Assembly: GCA_034421095.1 (NCBI GenBank) | Contig: DAOUKR010000032.1 | Span: 33,608 to 97,607, forward strand | Direction of reading: 5' to 3' | Length of the DNA stretch: 64,000 bases | DNA from: JAGWBG01 sp034421095 | GTDB taxonomy: Bacteria > Chloroflexota > Dehalococcoidia > Lucifugimonadales > JAGWBF01 | In this document: one piece after another, positions 16,412-24,774 of the stretch | How positions within the stretch are numbered: the stretch's first letter is position 1 | How the letters are laid out: the number at the start of each line of letters is the position of its first letter | Position numbers and translations under genes: made by a program | The notes under the pieces: model-generated | Seen by the model: only the letters and a program-made list of their open reading frames with translations | The model's database searches: none | What the model was told of the DNA's origin: nothing

Positions 16412-17425
16412 ATGAGCAGCGATTTGATACAGGCGTTACTTCTGTTTGCAGGTAGCGCCGCCCTGATTATATTCAGTGGAGCGTACCTGGCCAGGTATGG
16501 GGATGCTCTGGCAGAACTGATGGGTTGGGGACGGCTATGGGTCGGTACCATTCTGATAGCTTCTGCCACTTCCCTACCTGAGCTGATAACCAACATCGCC
16601 GCTGCTAGCAGGGGCCAGCCGGGACTGGTCGGGGGCAACATCATGGGCTCCAACATGGCCAACATGTTTGTCCTGGCGATGGTGGCCTTGGTTTGGGGTG
16701 GAGGAGCGCGCTTCTTTCGACAATCGTCGGCCCCGCACCATAGGTTCCTGTGTGCGACGGCCATCCTGCTGACCAGCGTTGCGATTGTATTGGGGTACTT
16801 TCACATGGGCGTATCCCTTCTGAGCGTGGGGCTGGCGTCGGTACTGATTTTCCTACTGTACCTGATGGGGATGCGCCTAATCTATAAGAGCCTGCCCAGG
16901 AGGACGGCAAAGGTAGAGGTAGGCCCTCGGGCTGATGGACTCCCAAGCCTGCGGAAGGCCTGGATATTCTTCGGACTCGCTTCCCTGGGAGTGATAATAG
17001 CCGCACCGACCTTGATTTTCAGCGTGGAAGAAATTGCTGAGATTACCGGACTGTCAGTCAGCTTTCTGGGGGTTGTGGCCGTAGCCCTGGTAACCTCAAT
17101 GCCCGAGGCCTCAACTACCATCGCTGCGGTCCGCCTGGGCGCTGTGGAACTGGGCATTGGGAACATCTATGGAAGCTGCGCTTTCAATATATTTATCCTC
17201 GCCGTAGTGGACCCCTTTTATCGTCAGGGTGTCGTGGTAGAGAGACTAGGGAGCGAGAATCTGGCTGCCGGTCTTATGGCGCTCTTTCTTATGGTACTGG
17301 GCTTGCATCAGATAGCGCTGCGAGGCAACAGCCAGTATCTGCCTGCGGTGCCCGTCTTGGTCGCAATAGTTCTCATGTACGGCGGCGGCCTCTACATGGT
17401 CTACGAACTTGGGCAAAAGGCTTGA
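16412..17425 (+). CDS. Calcium/sodium antiporter (CaCA family)
   Basis: A 337-residue membrane protein with about ten hydrophobic segments and the two alpha repeats of Ca2+:cation antiporters. Alpha-1 is SATSLPELITNIAAASRGQP then GGNIMGSNMANMFVL (residues ~53-90), and alpha-2 is TSMPEASTTIAAVRLGA then GNIYGSCAFNIFIL (~229-268). The acidic pair (PEL, PEA) that binds the cation is intact. It exchanges calcium for sodium or protons at the inner membrane. A cytoplasmic loop around residues 160-185 separates the halves. Confidence 0.88.
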   Translation: MSSDLIQALLLFAGSAALIIFSGAYLARYGDALAELMGWGRLWVGTILIASATSLPELITNIAAASRGQPGLVGGNIMGSNMANMFVLAMVALVWGGGARFFRQSSAPHHRFLCATAILLTSVAIVLGYFHMGVSLLSVGLASVLIFLLYLMGMRLIYKSLPRRTAKVEVGPRADGLPSLRKAWIFFGLASLGVIIAAPTLIFSVEEIAEITGLSVSFLGVVAVALVTSMPEASTTIAAVRLGAVELGIGNIYGSCAFNIFILAVVDPFYRQGVVVERLGSENLAAGLMALFLMVLGLHQIALRGNSQYLPAVPVLVAIVLMYGGGLYMVYELGQKA

Positions 17426-17528
17426 TGCCACGTGGGATAGAGGAACATTAAATTGGCGTGGGAAGGCTGGAACCCGAGCCCTGAGATTGCCGAAGGGGTG
17501 AGGGAGCGTCTAAAGAGGAAGAGGTGGG

Positions 17529-18305
17529 CTATATTATTGTCCAGCCGCCGTCCACGATGAGCAGGTGACCTGTGGTGGCCCCGGCAGATGGGCTCGCAAG
17601 ATAGATGGCTGCCCCTACCAGTTCCTCCGGCTCCATGCGCCGTCCCAGCGGCATGAGTACATCCATTTCCCTCTGCACAACTTCAGGCGCACGTTGTTCG
17701 GCAGCCAGCATCCCGGGCGTGAGAGTTGGCCCCGGTCCTATGGCGTTCACGGTAATTCCGTATTTTATCCACTCCAGGGCCAGGGAGCGAGTCAGATTGG
17801 CTACTCCGCCCTTACTGGCGCAGTATGGCGCACGGTCGTCCCTGGCAACGACGGCTAGCTGGGAGGCGATGTTGATGATACGCCCGCCGCCTTGGTCTAT
17901 CATCTGGCGGGCGGCTGCCTGGGCACAGAAGAAGACTCCCTTCAGGTTGGTGTCAAGAACAAAATCCCAGTCCGCTTCCGTAACCTCGAGGGCCGGCTTG
18001 CGTATTCGGACACCGGCGTTGTTCACCAGGATGTCCAGCTTTCCAAAGTCCCGTGCCACCTGCCCAATGGCTCCCTGAATATTCTCCAAGTCCAGCGTAT
18101 TCAGGGCGTAGGCCTCACTGTTACGCCCCAGCCCCTTGATAGATTCCCGAGTTGTGCGGGCATCCGCCAACCGCTCCTCCATATCGGAGACGGCCACGTC
18201 TGCCCCGGCTTCTGCCAGTCCGACGGCTATTGCCTTGCCGATGCCCCGTGCTGAGCCTGTAACCAGTGCGACCATGCCATCTAAACTGAGGCCGGCGTAG
18301 GGCAT
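17529..18305 (-). CDS. SDR family NAD(P)-dependent oxidoreductase
   Basis: 258 residues from the ATG at 18305 (MPYAGLSLDG), nine bases after GGAGA. The cofactor motif TGSARGIG is at residues ~16-23, NNAG near 93, the catalytic Ser in NIASQLAV and Tyr/Lys in PYCASKGG near 161. It resembles gluconate 5-dehydrogenase or 3-oxoacyl-ACP reductase-type SDRs; the substrate cannot be fixed. The gene stands alone between a convergent exchanger gene and a divergent membrane protein. Confidence 0.86.
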   Translation of the reverse strand: MPYAGLSLDGMVALVTGSARGIGKAIAVGLAEAGADVAVSDMEERLADARTTRESIKGLGRNSEAYALNTLDLENIQGAIGQVARDFGKLDILVNNAGVRIRKPALEVTEADWDFVLDTNLKGVFFCAQAAARQMIDQGGGRIINIASQLAVVARDDRAPYCASKGGVANLTRSLALEWIKYGITVNAIGPGPTLTPGMLAAEQRAPEVVQREMDVLMPLGRRMEPEELVGAAIYLASPSAGATTGHLLIVDGGWTII

Positions 18306-18572
18306 GATTAGCACTCTCCATTCCGAAGATTACCCCCATTATACCAGAGGGGCCGACTTGACGGCATCACGACAAAACACATGTCCATCTTTGCCATGAA
18401 GATACCTCTCTTATCGCAGATCGCATTTCTACTCCCATTCTCCATTCTGGCGCAGAGCCTGCCCTGGCGTAGACCACGGGCTTGAATCTACCCTCACGCC
18501 AACTCCGGATTCTGGCTCTCCTCGGTGGGTCTTCGACCCGATGCTGTATGATTAAAACGGTTATTGTGATAG

Positions 18573-18578
18573 TATAAT
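18573..18578 (+). promoter_or_regulatory. -10 element upstream of the repeat-tail membrane protein
   Basis: A consensus TATAAT (18573-18578) in an otherwise featureless ~350-base gap (18306-18664). No good -35 hexamer is seen; the region 17-18 bases upstream reads TGATTA. The rest of the gap contains nothing I recognise. Confidence 0.35.
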
Positions 18579-18664
18579 CTCATCAGTGGCCTTTAGCCGT
18601 GGCAGTTCATAGACGGATGCCCCTTTCGGCCCTGTCCCAAAATATAATGCCGGAATGAAAAGCG

Positions 18665-19579
18665 TTGCGCTCAGAGAGACGGACCGATTCAGACCAGCAC
18701 TCGGTAAGAGACCTGCGCCTGCTCGAAGGAGAGCGGGTGGAGGAGCGGTTTATTCCCCACGATGGGGTGGTGCCGGATACCCCACGCAAGGGTGAGTTGC
18801 TGGTGCTCACCAACCATAGGGTTATCACCTTCGTTCAGAGCAGTGGGCATAGGCAGGCTTTCTTCGCCCCCTTGGAAGAGATGAAGGGAGTTTCAGTGAA
18901 GGCCAACACGAGGGACATGAAGAACCTGTCCCAGGGCCTTATTATGACAATAGTAGGCATCCTGGCCTACCTTCTCATAGGCTACGCAATGGATAGCTGG
19001 ACCATCGGCTTGGTGTTGGGAGGCGCCATCGTATTCGTAGGAGTGTTATTTATAGCCAGGTACTTTTTCTGGGAGGAAGAGGAGGAGGGGACAATCACCT
19101 TCCAGGGAGGAAGCTGGGAGCTATCATTTCCGTACAAGAGCAACAAGGCCGGTGCCTCCGTCTATAACCTGGTGAACCGGTTCTTCCAGCTAAGGCTGGG
19201 CATGAATGGACACACTGCTCCCCAGTCATCCGCAGGGGAAGGCCCCTTGGATGACCAACTATACGAGGCACCTCACGCTCCTCCACCAGAGGACTACGCC
19301 CTGGGCAGCCATATCTCGGAGGATGGTTCCCTGGACGGCACACCCCACGAGCAGCAACCCGGCCCACCCGTGTCGGAGGACGTCTCCCTGGACGGCACTC
19401 CCCACGAGCAGCAACCCGGCCCCCCCGTGTCGGAGGACGGCTCCCTGGACGGCACTCCCCACGAGCAGCAACCCGGCCCACCTGTGTCGGAGGACGGCTC
19501 CCTGGATGGCACACCCCACGAGCAGCAACCCGGCCCTTCCCCGTCCGAGGATGGTCCTGATTCCCGCCGGTCGTTCTGA
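18665..19579 (+). CDS. Membrane protein with PH-like N-terminus and tandem 19-residue repeats
   Basis: About 304 residues; the start is uncertain (TTG at 18665 in the longest frame, weak ribosome site). Residues ~40-75 (GELLVLTNHRVITFVQSSG) resemble a bacterial PH domain that is interrupted by two membrane segments (residues ~95-115 and ~118-138). The second half of the domain follows (TITFQGGSWELSFPYKS). The C-terminal ~100 residues are acidic and carry four near-identical copies of SEDGSLDGTPHEQQPGPPV. Function unknown. The repeat tail is probably disordered and could be a binding platform. Confidence 0.7.
   Translation: MRSERRTDSDQHSVRDLRLLEGERVEERFIPHDGVVPDTPRKGELLVLTNHRVITFVQSSGHRQAFFAPLEEMKGVSVKANTRDMKNLSQGLIMTIVGILAYLLIGYAMDSWTIGLVLGGAIVFVGVLFIARYFFWEEEEEGTITFQGGSWELSFPYKSNKAGASVYNLVNRFFQLRLGMNGHTAPQSSAGEGPLDDQLYEAPHAPPPEDYALGSHISEDGSLDGTPHEQQPGPPVSEDVSLDGTPHEQQPGPPVSEDGSLDGTPHEQQPGPPVSEDGSLDGTPHEQQPGPSPSEDGPDSRRSF
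19316..19543 (+). repeat. Four 57-base tandem repeats inside a coding region
   Basis: Four consecutive 57-base units encode the 19-residue repeat of the preceding gene. They differ at only a few bases, mostly silent, which points to recent expansion by slippage or unequal recombination. Confidence 0.85.
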
Positions 19580-19726
19580 TACCAGGGCGTGTTGACACTG
19601 ACAATTCCACGACCCGCCTAAGGCGGGCAGGCAGGGATTGGCAACCTGGACACCCGCAGGGAAGGAACACCCTATCTCCGTCATCCTAGCGGGGGACTAT
19701 CCGAGACAGAGGCCCTGCGGAGGGGA

Positions 19727-21112
19727 CTAGGAGACTTGCTGTGAGGACGCGCTCTTGGCGTTAGGGCCGGTCCCAGCCGGAATTGTAAAGGTGAAGGTGC
19801 TTCCCTTGCCGTCCTGACTGTTGGCCATTATCTTGCCGCCGTGGGCCTCCACCAGTTGTTTTGCGATGGTGAGGCCCAGTCCCACTCCTCCGGTAGCTCG
19901 GGACCGGGACCTGTCTACCCTGTGGAAGCGCTCGAATACATGGGGCAACTCCTCGTTGGGGATACCGCTGCCCGTATCCTCCACACTCACCCAGGCGTCA
20001 TCTTCCCTCCGGTTTACCACCACCCGTATGGACCCTCCCGAAGGGGTGTAGTTGGACGCATTGACCAGCAGATTGCGTGTCACCTGTCCTATGCGCCCCG
20101 GGTCTGCGTGAATCAGGACCTCACTGGCAGCATACATACGCAATTTGATGCCTTTGGCCTCTGCCTGGGGCTGTATGGATACTACGGCCTTCCTCGCCAG
20201 TTCTGCCAGGTCGCAAAGCTCCATGTGAAGAGTCATCCGGCCCGACTCTGCCAGGGCCAACTCCTGAAGGTCCTCTATGAGACGGGTAAGGAGCAGGACC
20301 TCCTCGTGCATGGACTCAAGGGTGGCCTCATCCGGGCTAACCACTCCGTCCTTTATCGCTTCCAGATACCCCCTTACGTTTGACAGGGGAGTGCGAAGCT
20401 CATGGGCAACGTCGGCCACAAGGCTGGAGCGTATTTCTTCGGTCCGGGCCAGCTCATCAGCCATGGCATTGAAGGTCCTGCCAAGCTCACTCACCTCGTC
20501 CTTTGAGCGGGCTTCAACCCTGCGAGAGAAGTCTCCGCCGGCCAGTGCCCTGGCTGCCCTGGATAGGGACTCCACAGGAGCCAGGATGCGTCTGGACAGG
20601 AAAAGAGTGAGGATTAGCGCCACCCCACCGGCGAGGATTCCACTCCAGATGAAAATACGGCTGAGGGAGGGTACGTTGGTTTCGACAGGCAGGACCTCCG
20701 GCTCTCCGGGCAGGGGTTCCGGGTTGACGAGCATCGTTCCCACGTCCCCTCCGGGACCGACCACCACCAGCCTCCGGTCGCTCTTCACAGGGCCGACCAT
20801 AAACCGCCCCACCAGGAGGCTGTGAGAGTCGGCCACTACCTGCCCTCCACGGTTGACCACAATCACCCGCTGGGAATATATCTCGCCTATTTGCTCCAGC
20901 ATCCCCTGGGCTTCCTGCCAGCCCTGGGACTGGGCATATTCCCTGGCCAGCATCGCCTGGAGACGCTCGGACCTCTGGGCCTCGGTACGGTCCTGGAACT
21001 GCTCAATCTCGGTATTGGCGGCACGGCTGGCGAAAAATGCTGCCATACCCAGGGCCACTCCGATGACCACTACGAAGCTGAACAACAGTCGCCAGCGAAT
21101 GCTGTAAAACAA
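19727..21112 (-). CDS. Sensor histidine kinase with HAMP domain
   Basis: A 461-residue membrane kinase. Two membrane segments (residues ~8-28 and ~154-174) enclose a ~125-residue extracytoplasmic sensor domain. HAMP (~175-228) and the phospho-acceptor helix VADVAHELRTPLSNVRG (His ~240) follow. The ATP-binding domain has N-box NLLVNASNYT, G1 VEDTGSGIP and G2 GVGLGLTIAKQLVEAHGG. The response regulator gene ends 2 bases before its start, so they form one two-component system. The sensor domain gives no clue to the signal. Confidence 0.92.
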   Translation of the reverse strand: MFYSIRWRLLFSFVVVIGVALGMAAFFASRAANTEIEQFQDRTEAQRSERLQAMLAREYAQSQGWQEAQGMLEQIGEIYSQRVIVVNRGGQVVADSHSLLVGRFMVGPVKSDRRLVVVGPGGDVGTMLVNPEPLPGEPEVLPVETNVPSLSRIFIWSGILAGGVALILTLFLSRRILAPVESLSRAARALAGGDFSRRVEARSKDEVSELGRTFNAMADELARTEEIRSSLVADVAHELRTPLSNVRGYLEAIKDGVVSPDEATLESMHEEVLLLTRLIEDLQELALAESGRMTLHMELCDLAELARKAVVSIQPQAEAKGIKLRMYAASEVLIHADPGRIGQVTRNLLVNASNYTPSGGSIRVVVNRREDDAWVSVEDTGSGIPNEELPHVFERFHRVDRSRSRATGGVGLGLTIAKQLVEAHGGKIMANSQDGKGSTFTFTIPAGTGPNAKSASSQQVS

Positions 21113-21114
21113 GC

Positions 21115-21810
21115 CTAGCCCCCGAACTTGTAGCCCATGCCGTATACGGTCATAACGTACCGGGGACGGTTGGCGTCCATCTCAATCTTCCTTCGCAGGT
21201 TCAGCACATGCACGTCCACGGTCCGGTCCATACCCTCAAAGTCATATCCCAGCGCCTTGTCCACCAGCTGACTGCGGCTGAAAACCTTGCCCGGCTCCCT
21301 CACCAGGGTGGCGAGGATTCGGAACTCGGTGGGGGTGAGGTGTACATCCCTTTCCCCGACTTTGACATTATGCTGCTGGAAATCTATCCTGAGCTCTCCC
21401 CGCTCTACCAACGAGGGGCCGCGGTAAATGGGGTCCTCAGCCGTGCGTCGCAGTACGGTACGCACTCTGGCAGCCAGTTCCTTGGGACTGAAGGGCTTGG
21501 TTACGTAATCATCGGCACCCAAATCAAGCCCATTGAGCTTGTCCTGCTCGGTACTCAATGCCGTGAGCATGATAATCGGCACTTCCGACTCTTTCCTGAG
21601 AGTCCGGCATAGCTCCGTACCGGTAAGTTCGGGAAGTAGAAGGTCCAGGACCACCAGGTCCGGCTTCCATTTCCGGGCGATGTCCAGGCCCTCTGAGCCG
21701 TTATAGGCGATCAGGACCTGATAGCCGTCCCTTTCCAGGTACAGGCGTACCAGGTCAGAGGTCTTGTGGTCGTCCTCAACTACAAGGATGCGCCGTTTCA
21801 CAGCAGACAT
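21115..21810 (-). CDS. Response regulator, OmpR/PhoB family
   Basis: 231 residues. The receiver domain has the acidic pair VEDDH, the phospho-acceptor Asp in VVLDLLLPELTG (near residue 54), Thr in MLTALS and Lys in YVTKPFSPKELAARV. The winged-helix DNA-binding domain (residues ~135-231) includes LTPTEFRILATLVREPGKVFS in pieces and VDVHVLNLRRKIE. First gene of the operon with its kinase. An 11-base-spaced direct repeat overlaps its own promoter, suggesting autoregulation. Confidence 0.92.
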   Translation of the reverse strand: MSAVKRRILVVEDDHKTSDLVRLYLERDGYQVLIAYNGSEGLDIARKWKPDLVVLDLLLPELTGTELCRTLRKESEVPIIMLTALSTEQDKLNGLDLGADDYVTKPFSPKELAARVRTVLRRTAEDPIYRGPSLVERGELRIDFQQHNVKVGERDVHLTPTEFRILATLVREPGKVFSRSQLVDKALGYDFEGMDRTVDVHVLNLRRKIEMDANRPRYVMTVYGMGYKFGG

Positions 21811-21840
21811 TCCACATACTCCGCCGGACCCACTTTATCT

Positions 21841-21880
21841 AGTATATATTATTAGCCCACACCGTTTAAGAAAATGTTAA
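21841..21880 (-). promoter_or_regulatory. Promoter with PhoB/OmpR-box-like direct repeat before the response regulator
   Basis: On the minus strand TTAAAC (21864-21869) and TATACT (21841-21846) are 17 bases apart. TTAACA (21875-21880) lies 11 bases upstream of TTAAAC, the spacing expected for tandem binding of an OmpR-family dimer overlapping the -35 element. Confidence 0.45.
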
Positions 21881-21954
21881 GGCCATGTACCGGCGGCTGG
21901 GGGCGTGACTTGACGGGTGTCCGGGCCTGGCTCAGGGGCGAGCAGGATAGGACG

Positions 21955-22035
21955 TCAGGATGGGACTTGCTCGTAGGAGAATGGGGGTATGGCTATTCGG
22001 TCGCTGGCGTGCTCAATAATGCCAACCGCTCTGGT
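21955..22035 (-). pseudogene. Truncated DUF2283 gene fragment
   Basis: About 65 bases match the 3' end of the intact DUF2283 gene at 22831-23028 almost exactly. Both encode IEHASDRIAIPPFSYEQVPS before the stop and share flanking bases (CGTCAGGA). Only the last ~22 codons remain. The homology starts right after the stop codon of the toxin-like gene at 22036, so a duplicated copy appears to have been disrupted there. Confidence 0.7.
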
Positions 22036-22503
22036 TTACAAGTCCTGGGCCAAAGTTTGTAACTCGTCCAACACTTCCGTGAATATGGGGAATTGATGCC
22101 TTTCGAGGACTTCGTGGAATACTTCATCGCCGGTGGCCGGGTCGTAGATGCGGTGGTGGTACTTGTTCCGGTCACGGTGAACATTGTGGTACTTCAGCAA
22201 CAGGTGTTCTCCCAGTAGCCACCCTATATAAACGTAGGTGTGGCATCGAACGCGAAGGGTCTGCCCGAAATAGCGGGACTCAAACCATTTCTCTACTTCC
22301 AGTATCACGTCTTTCTGACAGTGAACAACCCCCTTTTGTGAAATGACACCCTCATCCTCGTCGGTGAAGGTGACGGTGTCACTGACTACAAATGGATGCT
22401 CTCTCAGTCTGTTTTCATGGATGGTCCGGTAGTGGTCCCAGGAGTTCCAGTCGTGGGGGTCTTTTCGCGGAGCAATTTGACCGCGTGATAGCTGGAATAC
22501 CAT
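22036..22503 (-). CDS. Hypothetical protein, toxin-like member of a two-gene module
   Basis: A 155-residue soluble protein with no membrane segment. It has many His, Tyr and Arg residues and the C-terminal KYHHRIYDPATGDEV then HQFPIFTEVLDELQTLA, somewhat like small DUF6516/TumE-type toxins, though I cannot assign the family firmly. Its start overlaps the preceding small gene by about 100 bases, as in compact toxin-antitoxin modules. The true start could be internal. It lies between an intact and a truncated DUF2283 copy, a sign of local rearrangement. Confidence 0.5.
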   Translation of the reverse strand: MVFQLSRGQIAPRKDPHDWNSWDHYRTIHENRLREHPFVVSDTVTFTDEDEGVISQKGVVHCQKDVILEVEKWFESRYFGQTLRVRCHTYVYIGWLLGEHLLLKYHNVHRDRNKYHHRIYDPATGDEVFHEVLERHQFPIFTEVLDELQTLAQDL

Positions 22504-22676
22504 CTAAGCACCTCGGCAGTCGGGGGGATTGCGTCCAGTTCCAAGAGGGTAGCCATCTTTTCGCTGGACATCTCGTACCGGCGCTCGTATTTTTGCAACC
22601 TGTGCTCTTCTTCGGCTAACATCGTCCCAGGTGGGACAACTCGGACGGGGATGCCGCTATTGGTTTCGGTAGCCAT
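22404..22676 (-). CDS. Hypothetical small protein, antitoxin-like
   Basis: 90 residues, acidic and helical: EEEHRLQKYERRYEMSSEKM followed by a hydrophobic helix ending WYSSYHAVKLLREK. The pattern Y-E-x-R-Y-x-M-S-S-E followed by an aromatic-rich helix recurs in short antitoxin-like proteins encoded just upstream of small toxins. The tail after LREK (TPTTGTPGTTTGPSMKTD) lies in the overlap with the next gene and looks unstructured. Function is inferred from size, overlap and order only. Confidence 0.5.
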   Translation of the reverse strand: MATETNSGIPVRVVPPGTMLAEEEHRLQKYERRYEMSSEKMATLLELDAIPPTAEVLRWYSSYHAVKLLREKTPTTGTPGTTTGPSMKTD

Positions 22677-22830
22677 CTCTTTCCTCCGCTGGTTCAGAGG
22701 GACATAGACATCCCCCTACACTTGTAAAATACTGTACACCAATCGGCCAGCTCCTGACAATGATTTTTGCCCGTCCCCAAACTTTACGGTGGGTGTCTGG
22801 GCTGGGGTTGGGGAAAAGCAGGAGGGGGCG

Positions 22831-23028
22831 TCAGGACGGGACTTGCTCGTAGGAGAAGGGGGGTATGGCTATTCGGTCGCTGGCGTGCTCGATGGTTATG
22901 GCGCAGAGGTTGCCGGACTGGTCCAGGTCAAGCAGGGTATTCTCGTCCAGGTCCCGGGTCTCGTCCACCTCAGCGGGGTAAAGCTCGATGTAAAGGGTAT
23001 CGGTATCCCGAAAATACTTAATCTTCAT
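22831..23028 (-). CDS. DUF2283 domain protein
   Basis: A 65-residue protein matching the DUF2283 pattern: KIKYFRDTDTLYIELYPAEV, DENTLLDLDQSGNLCAITIE and HASDRI. DUF2283 genes are small, often found near toxin-antitoxin-like genes, and are of unknown function. A second, truncated copy of the 3' end is present at 21955. Confidence 0.75.
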   Translation of the reverse strand: MKIKYFRDTDTLYIELYPAEVDETRDLDENTLLDLDQSGNLCAITIEHASDRIAIPPFSYEQVPS

Positions 23029-23084
23029 GGCCTGAACGACCTATCAAAGAAAGCGTTATGCACCGTCTCTCCGTTGAACAACAT

Positions 23085-23846
23085 CTACACACACTCCACT
23101 CGATCCAGGTGAACATCAAGCAGGTTACCAGCTTTTAAACCGTTCAGCACAGGCTCACGCAGATGACGCTCTCCCTGCACCCACTTTCGCTCGAGTTCGG
23201 TCTGCAGATCGGTAGGCTCGATTCTGCACTCAGCGAGACAGAATCTCAGGCCCGGGCCGGATTTCAGTAACGTTGCAAGTGTCTGAAGGTCTGAGAGATA
23301 CTCTTTTCTCTTGCGCGAGTCCATATTGAACACTTGATATACCAGCCAGCAGCTTTTGGCTTTCGAGTAGCAGACTGATGCTGCCCGGTGAATCATCTGG
23401 TACGGCAATGCGGCCACGTCACATATGTCAATCTCGATGGGGGCATAACGCCTTAGCAGGTCAAGCCATCCTTCAAGGACGTCAATCCGGTTTGGTTCTG
23501 GCGGCTTGCGTAGCCAGGTGTTAACGTCTTCATGCCTTCCCTCAGTCCACTTCGCCTCTATCGCAAGCGAAACTCCGCCGGAAGTTAGCATCAGGTCCGT
23601 GCAAGATGCTTTGCCCCTACCGCGCTGAACAGATCCAGTATGCTCGAAATCTAGGCAAAGCGAATCAGATAACGGAAAGTTCAGAGCCTTAGACAGTTCA
23701 TTCGCTCTACGTTCAGGGGTTTGCCAATATGTGAGAAGAGGCACCGTCGAGCGCTTGGGCGAGTCGAACTCTGCCTGTTTGTAGCACTTGAGTAGTGCCT
23801 CATAACCCGTGATACTACGTCTTGCATATAACCATTCTATGGTCAT
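23085..23846 (-). CDS. Hypothetical protein with PD-(D/E)xK nuclease-like motif
   Basis: A 253-residue soluble protein I cannot assign to a named family. Residues ~82-100 contain TDLMLTSGGVSLAIEAKWTE, an Asp followed about 14 residues later by E-x-K, the active-site pattern of PD-(D/E)xK nucleases and of many defence-related proteins; an upstream Glu (DFEHTG) could complete it. The rest has conserved-looking aromatic patches (CYSKAKSCWLVYQVF). Being next to toxin-like and NYN-domain genes fits an accessory or defence role, but that is inference. Confidence 0.55.
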   Translation of the reverse strand: MTIEWLYARRSITGYEALLKCYKQAEFDSPKRSTVPLLTYWQTPERRANELSKALNFPLSDSLCLDFEHTGSVQRGRGKASCTDLMLTSGGVSLAIEAKWTEGRHEDVNTWLRKPPEPNRIDVLEGWLDLLRRYAPIEIDICDVAALPYQMIHRAASVCYSKAKSCWLVYQVFNMDSRKRKEYLSDLQTLATLLKSGPGLRFCLAECRIEPTDLQTELERKWVQGERHLREPVLNGLKAGNLLDVHLDRVECV

Positions 23847-23905
23847 CGGTTATTCATTCATCTCGCCGTCGGCGCGAGGTGGCGTTCAGGATGTCGGGCT
23901 TCAGT

Positions 23906-23953
23906 CCAGGGTGACCGGCGATGGCCTGGGTGTTTTCCGAGCGCCCGTGACTG
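23906..23953. repeat. Direct repeat, copy 1, flanking the NYN gene
   Basis: A 48-base sequence beginning CCAGGGTGACCGGCGATGGC is repeated with few differences at 24824-24870 in the same orientation. The NYN-domain gene and a candidate small RNA lie between the copies. The surrounding 23847-24036 holds no other gene. Confidence 0.7.
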
Positions 23954-24036
23954 TGGGACACCATACTTTGATGCAGCCCGCCCATGGCATTGTTGACGTT
24001 TGGCTCGGTCTGGCGTGGCATGGTGTGTCGCTCAAC

Positions 24037-24663
24037 TCAATGCCAGCTTGGAGGCCGCGTCAAGGCGTAGCCGTCGGTCCTAAACACATGATCTGGCAAT
24101 TGGCTGTCGCTCAACTTCTTTCGGCCTATGACGACGTATGCCGTTGCAACTTGGCTCAGTTGCTTGGAAACCCGGTTGGGTGGGAAAGCGACGATTACTT
24201 TCTTGTTGGAGTATCGCCTTTGAACAGCAGTTATAGGTCCGGTTAAATCACTATCTCCGGATATTACAATCGCGGTGTCAAAGGCGTCGTCTTGGGCATC
24301 GCCAAGCAATTCCACCGCAATGTTCACATCGGTCATCTTCTCCTCGTAGGTGTGCCAGGTTGTCCCACAATTTAGACAGGTCTGGCTCTTTGGCGTGTAT
24401 TTCCCATAATGGACGTACAAGTCCTGGAGAGTCGTTAGCGCTTCCAAGAACGTGTTTTGCCGGACTGGTTTATCCGGGTCTTGCGGCTCCGGCGAGATTC
24501 TGGTAGTGAAATATCGAACCATCGCCAATTCCTGACCGGGGCGCAACAGATTTTCAGCCATACGGCGAAGGTCGAGCCAGTAATAACGGCGCCATCCCTT
24601 GGACTTGAGACCGTAGTACAGATTGAAGCCGTCAATGTATACAGCCACTCGATGAACCGCCAT
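24037..24663 (-). CDS. NYN domain-containing protein (PIN-like nuclease fold)
   Basis: 208 residues from the ATG at 24663, preceded by AGGAG. The NYN/LabA-type signature is clear: VAVYIDGFNLYYGL at the start, EEKMTDVNIAVELLGDA in the middle and DTAIVISGDSDLTGPI later. Three of the conserved acidic metal ligands (YID, TDV, GDSD) are present, so RNase activity is plausible. A CxxC-like pair (QTCLNCGTTWH) is inserted before the second acidic motif and may bind zinc. Flanked by 47-base direct repeats, so possibly part of a mobile cassette. Confidence 0.83.
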   Translation of the reverse strand: MAVHRVAVYIDGFNLYYGLKSKGWRRYYWLDLRRMAENLLRPGQELAMVRYFTTRISPEPQDPDKPVRQNTFLEALTTLQDLYVHYGKYTPKSQTCLNCGTTWHTYEEKMTDVNIAVELLGDAQDDAFDTAIVISGDSDLTGPITAVQRRYSNKKVIVAFPPNRVSKQLSQVATAYVVIGRKKLSDSQLPDHVFRTDGYALTRPPSWH

Positions 24664-24679
24664 AATGCTCCTAAGCAGG

Positions 24680-24774
24680 TTGACAGGTGTTACCACATTT
24701 GCTATATTTATATCACCACCCCAGCGATCGCATCGCTGGCCTGACGCCCCCCATTATGAGGGGCGTTTATTTTT
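24680..24774 (+). ncRNA. Candidate small RNA: promoter, hairpin and terminator without a gene
   Basis: TTGACA (24680-24685) and TATATT (24703-24708), 17 bases apart, point rightward. About 10 bases on, CCAGCGATCGCATCGCTGG (24721-24739) forms an 8-pair hairpin. It is followed by the terminator ACGCCCC-loop-GGGGCGT with TTTATTTTT (24744-24774). The predicted transcript is ~60 nt and contains no reading frame; no plus-strand gene follows. It could alternatively be an operator plus a terminator acting on minus-strand tRNA transcription. Confidence 0.45.

Noticed and set aside
18655..18665. ATG at 18655 as start of the repeat-tail membrane protein
   Set aside because: It is in a different reading frame from the gene; only the TTG at 18665 or later codons are in frame.
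19316..19543. CRISPR-like array from regular 57-base repeats
   Set aside because: Units are contiguous without unique spacers and are in frame, encoding a 19-residue protein repeat.
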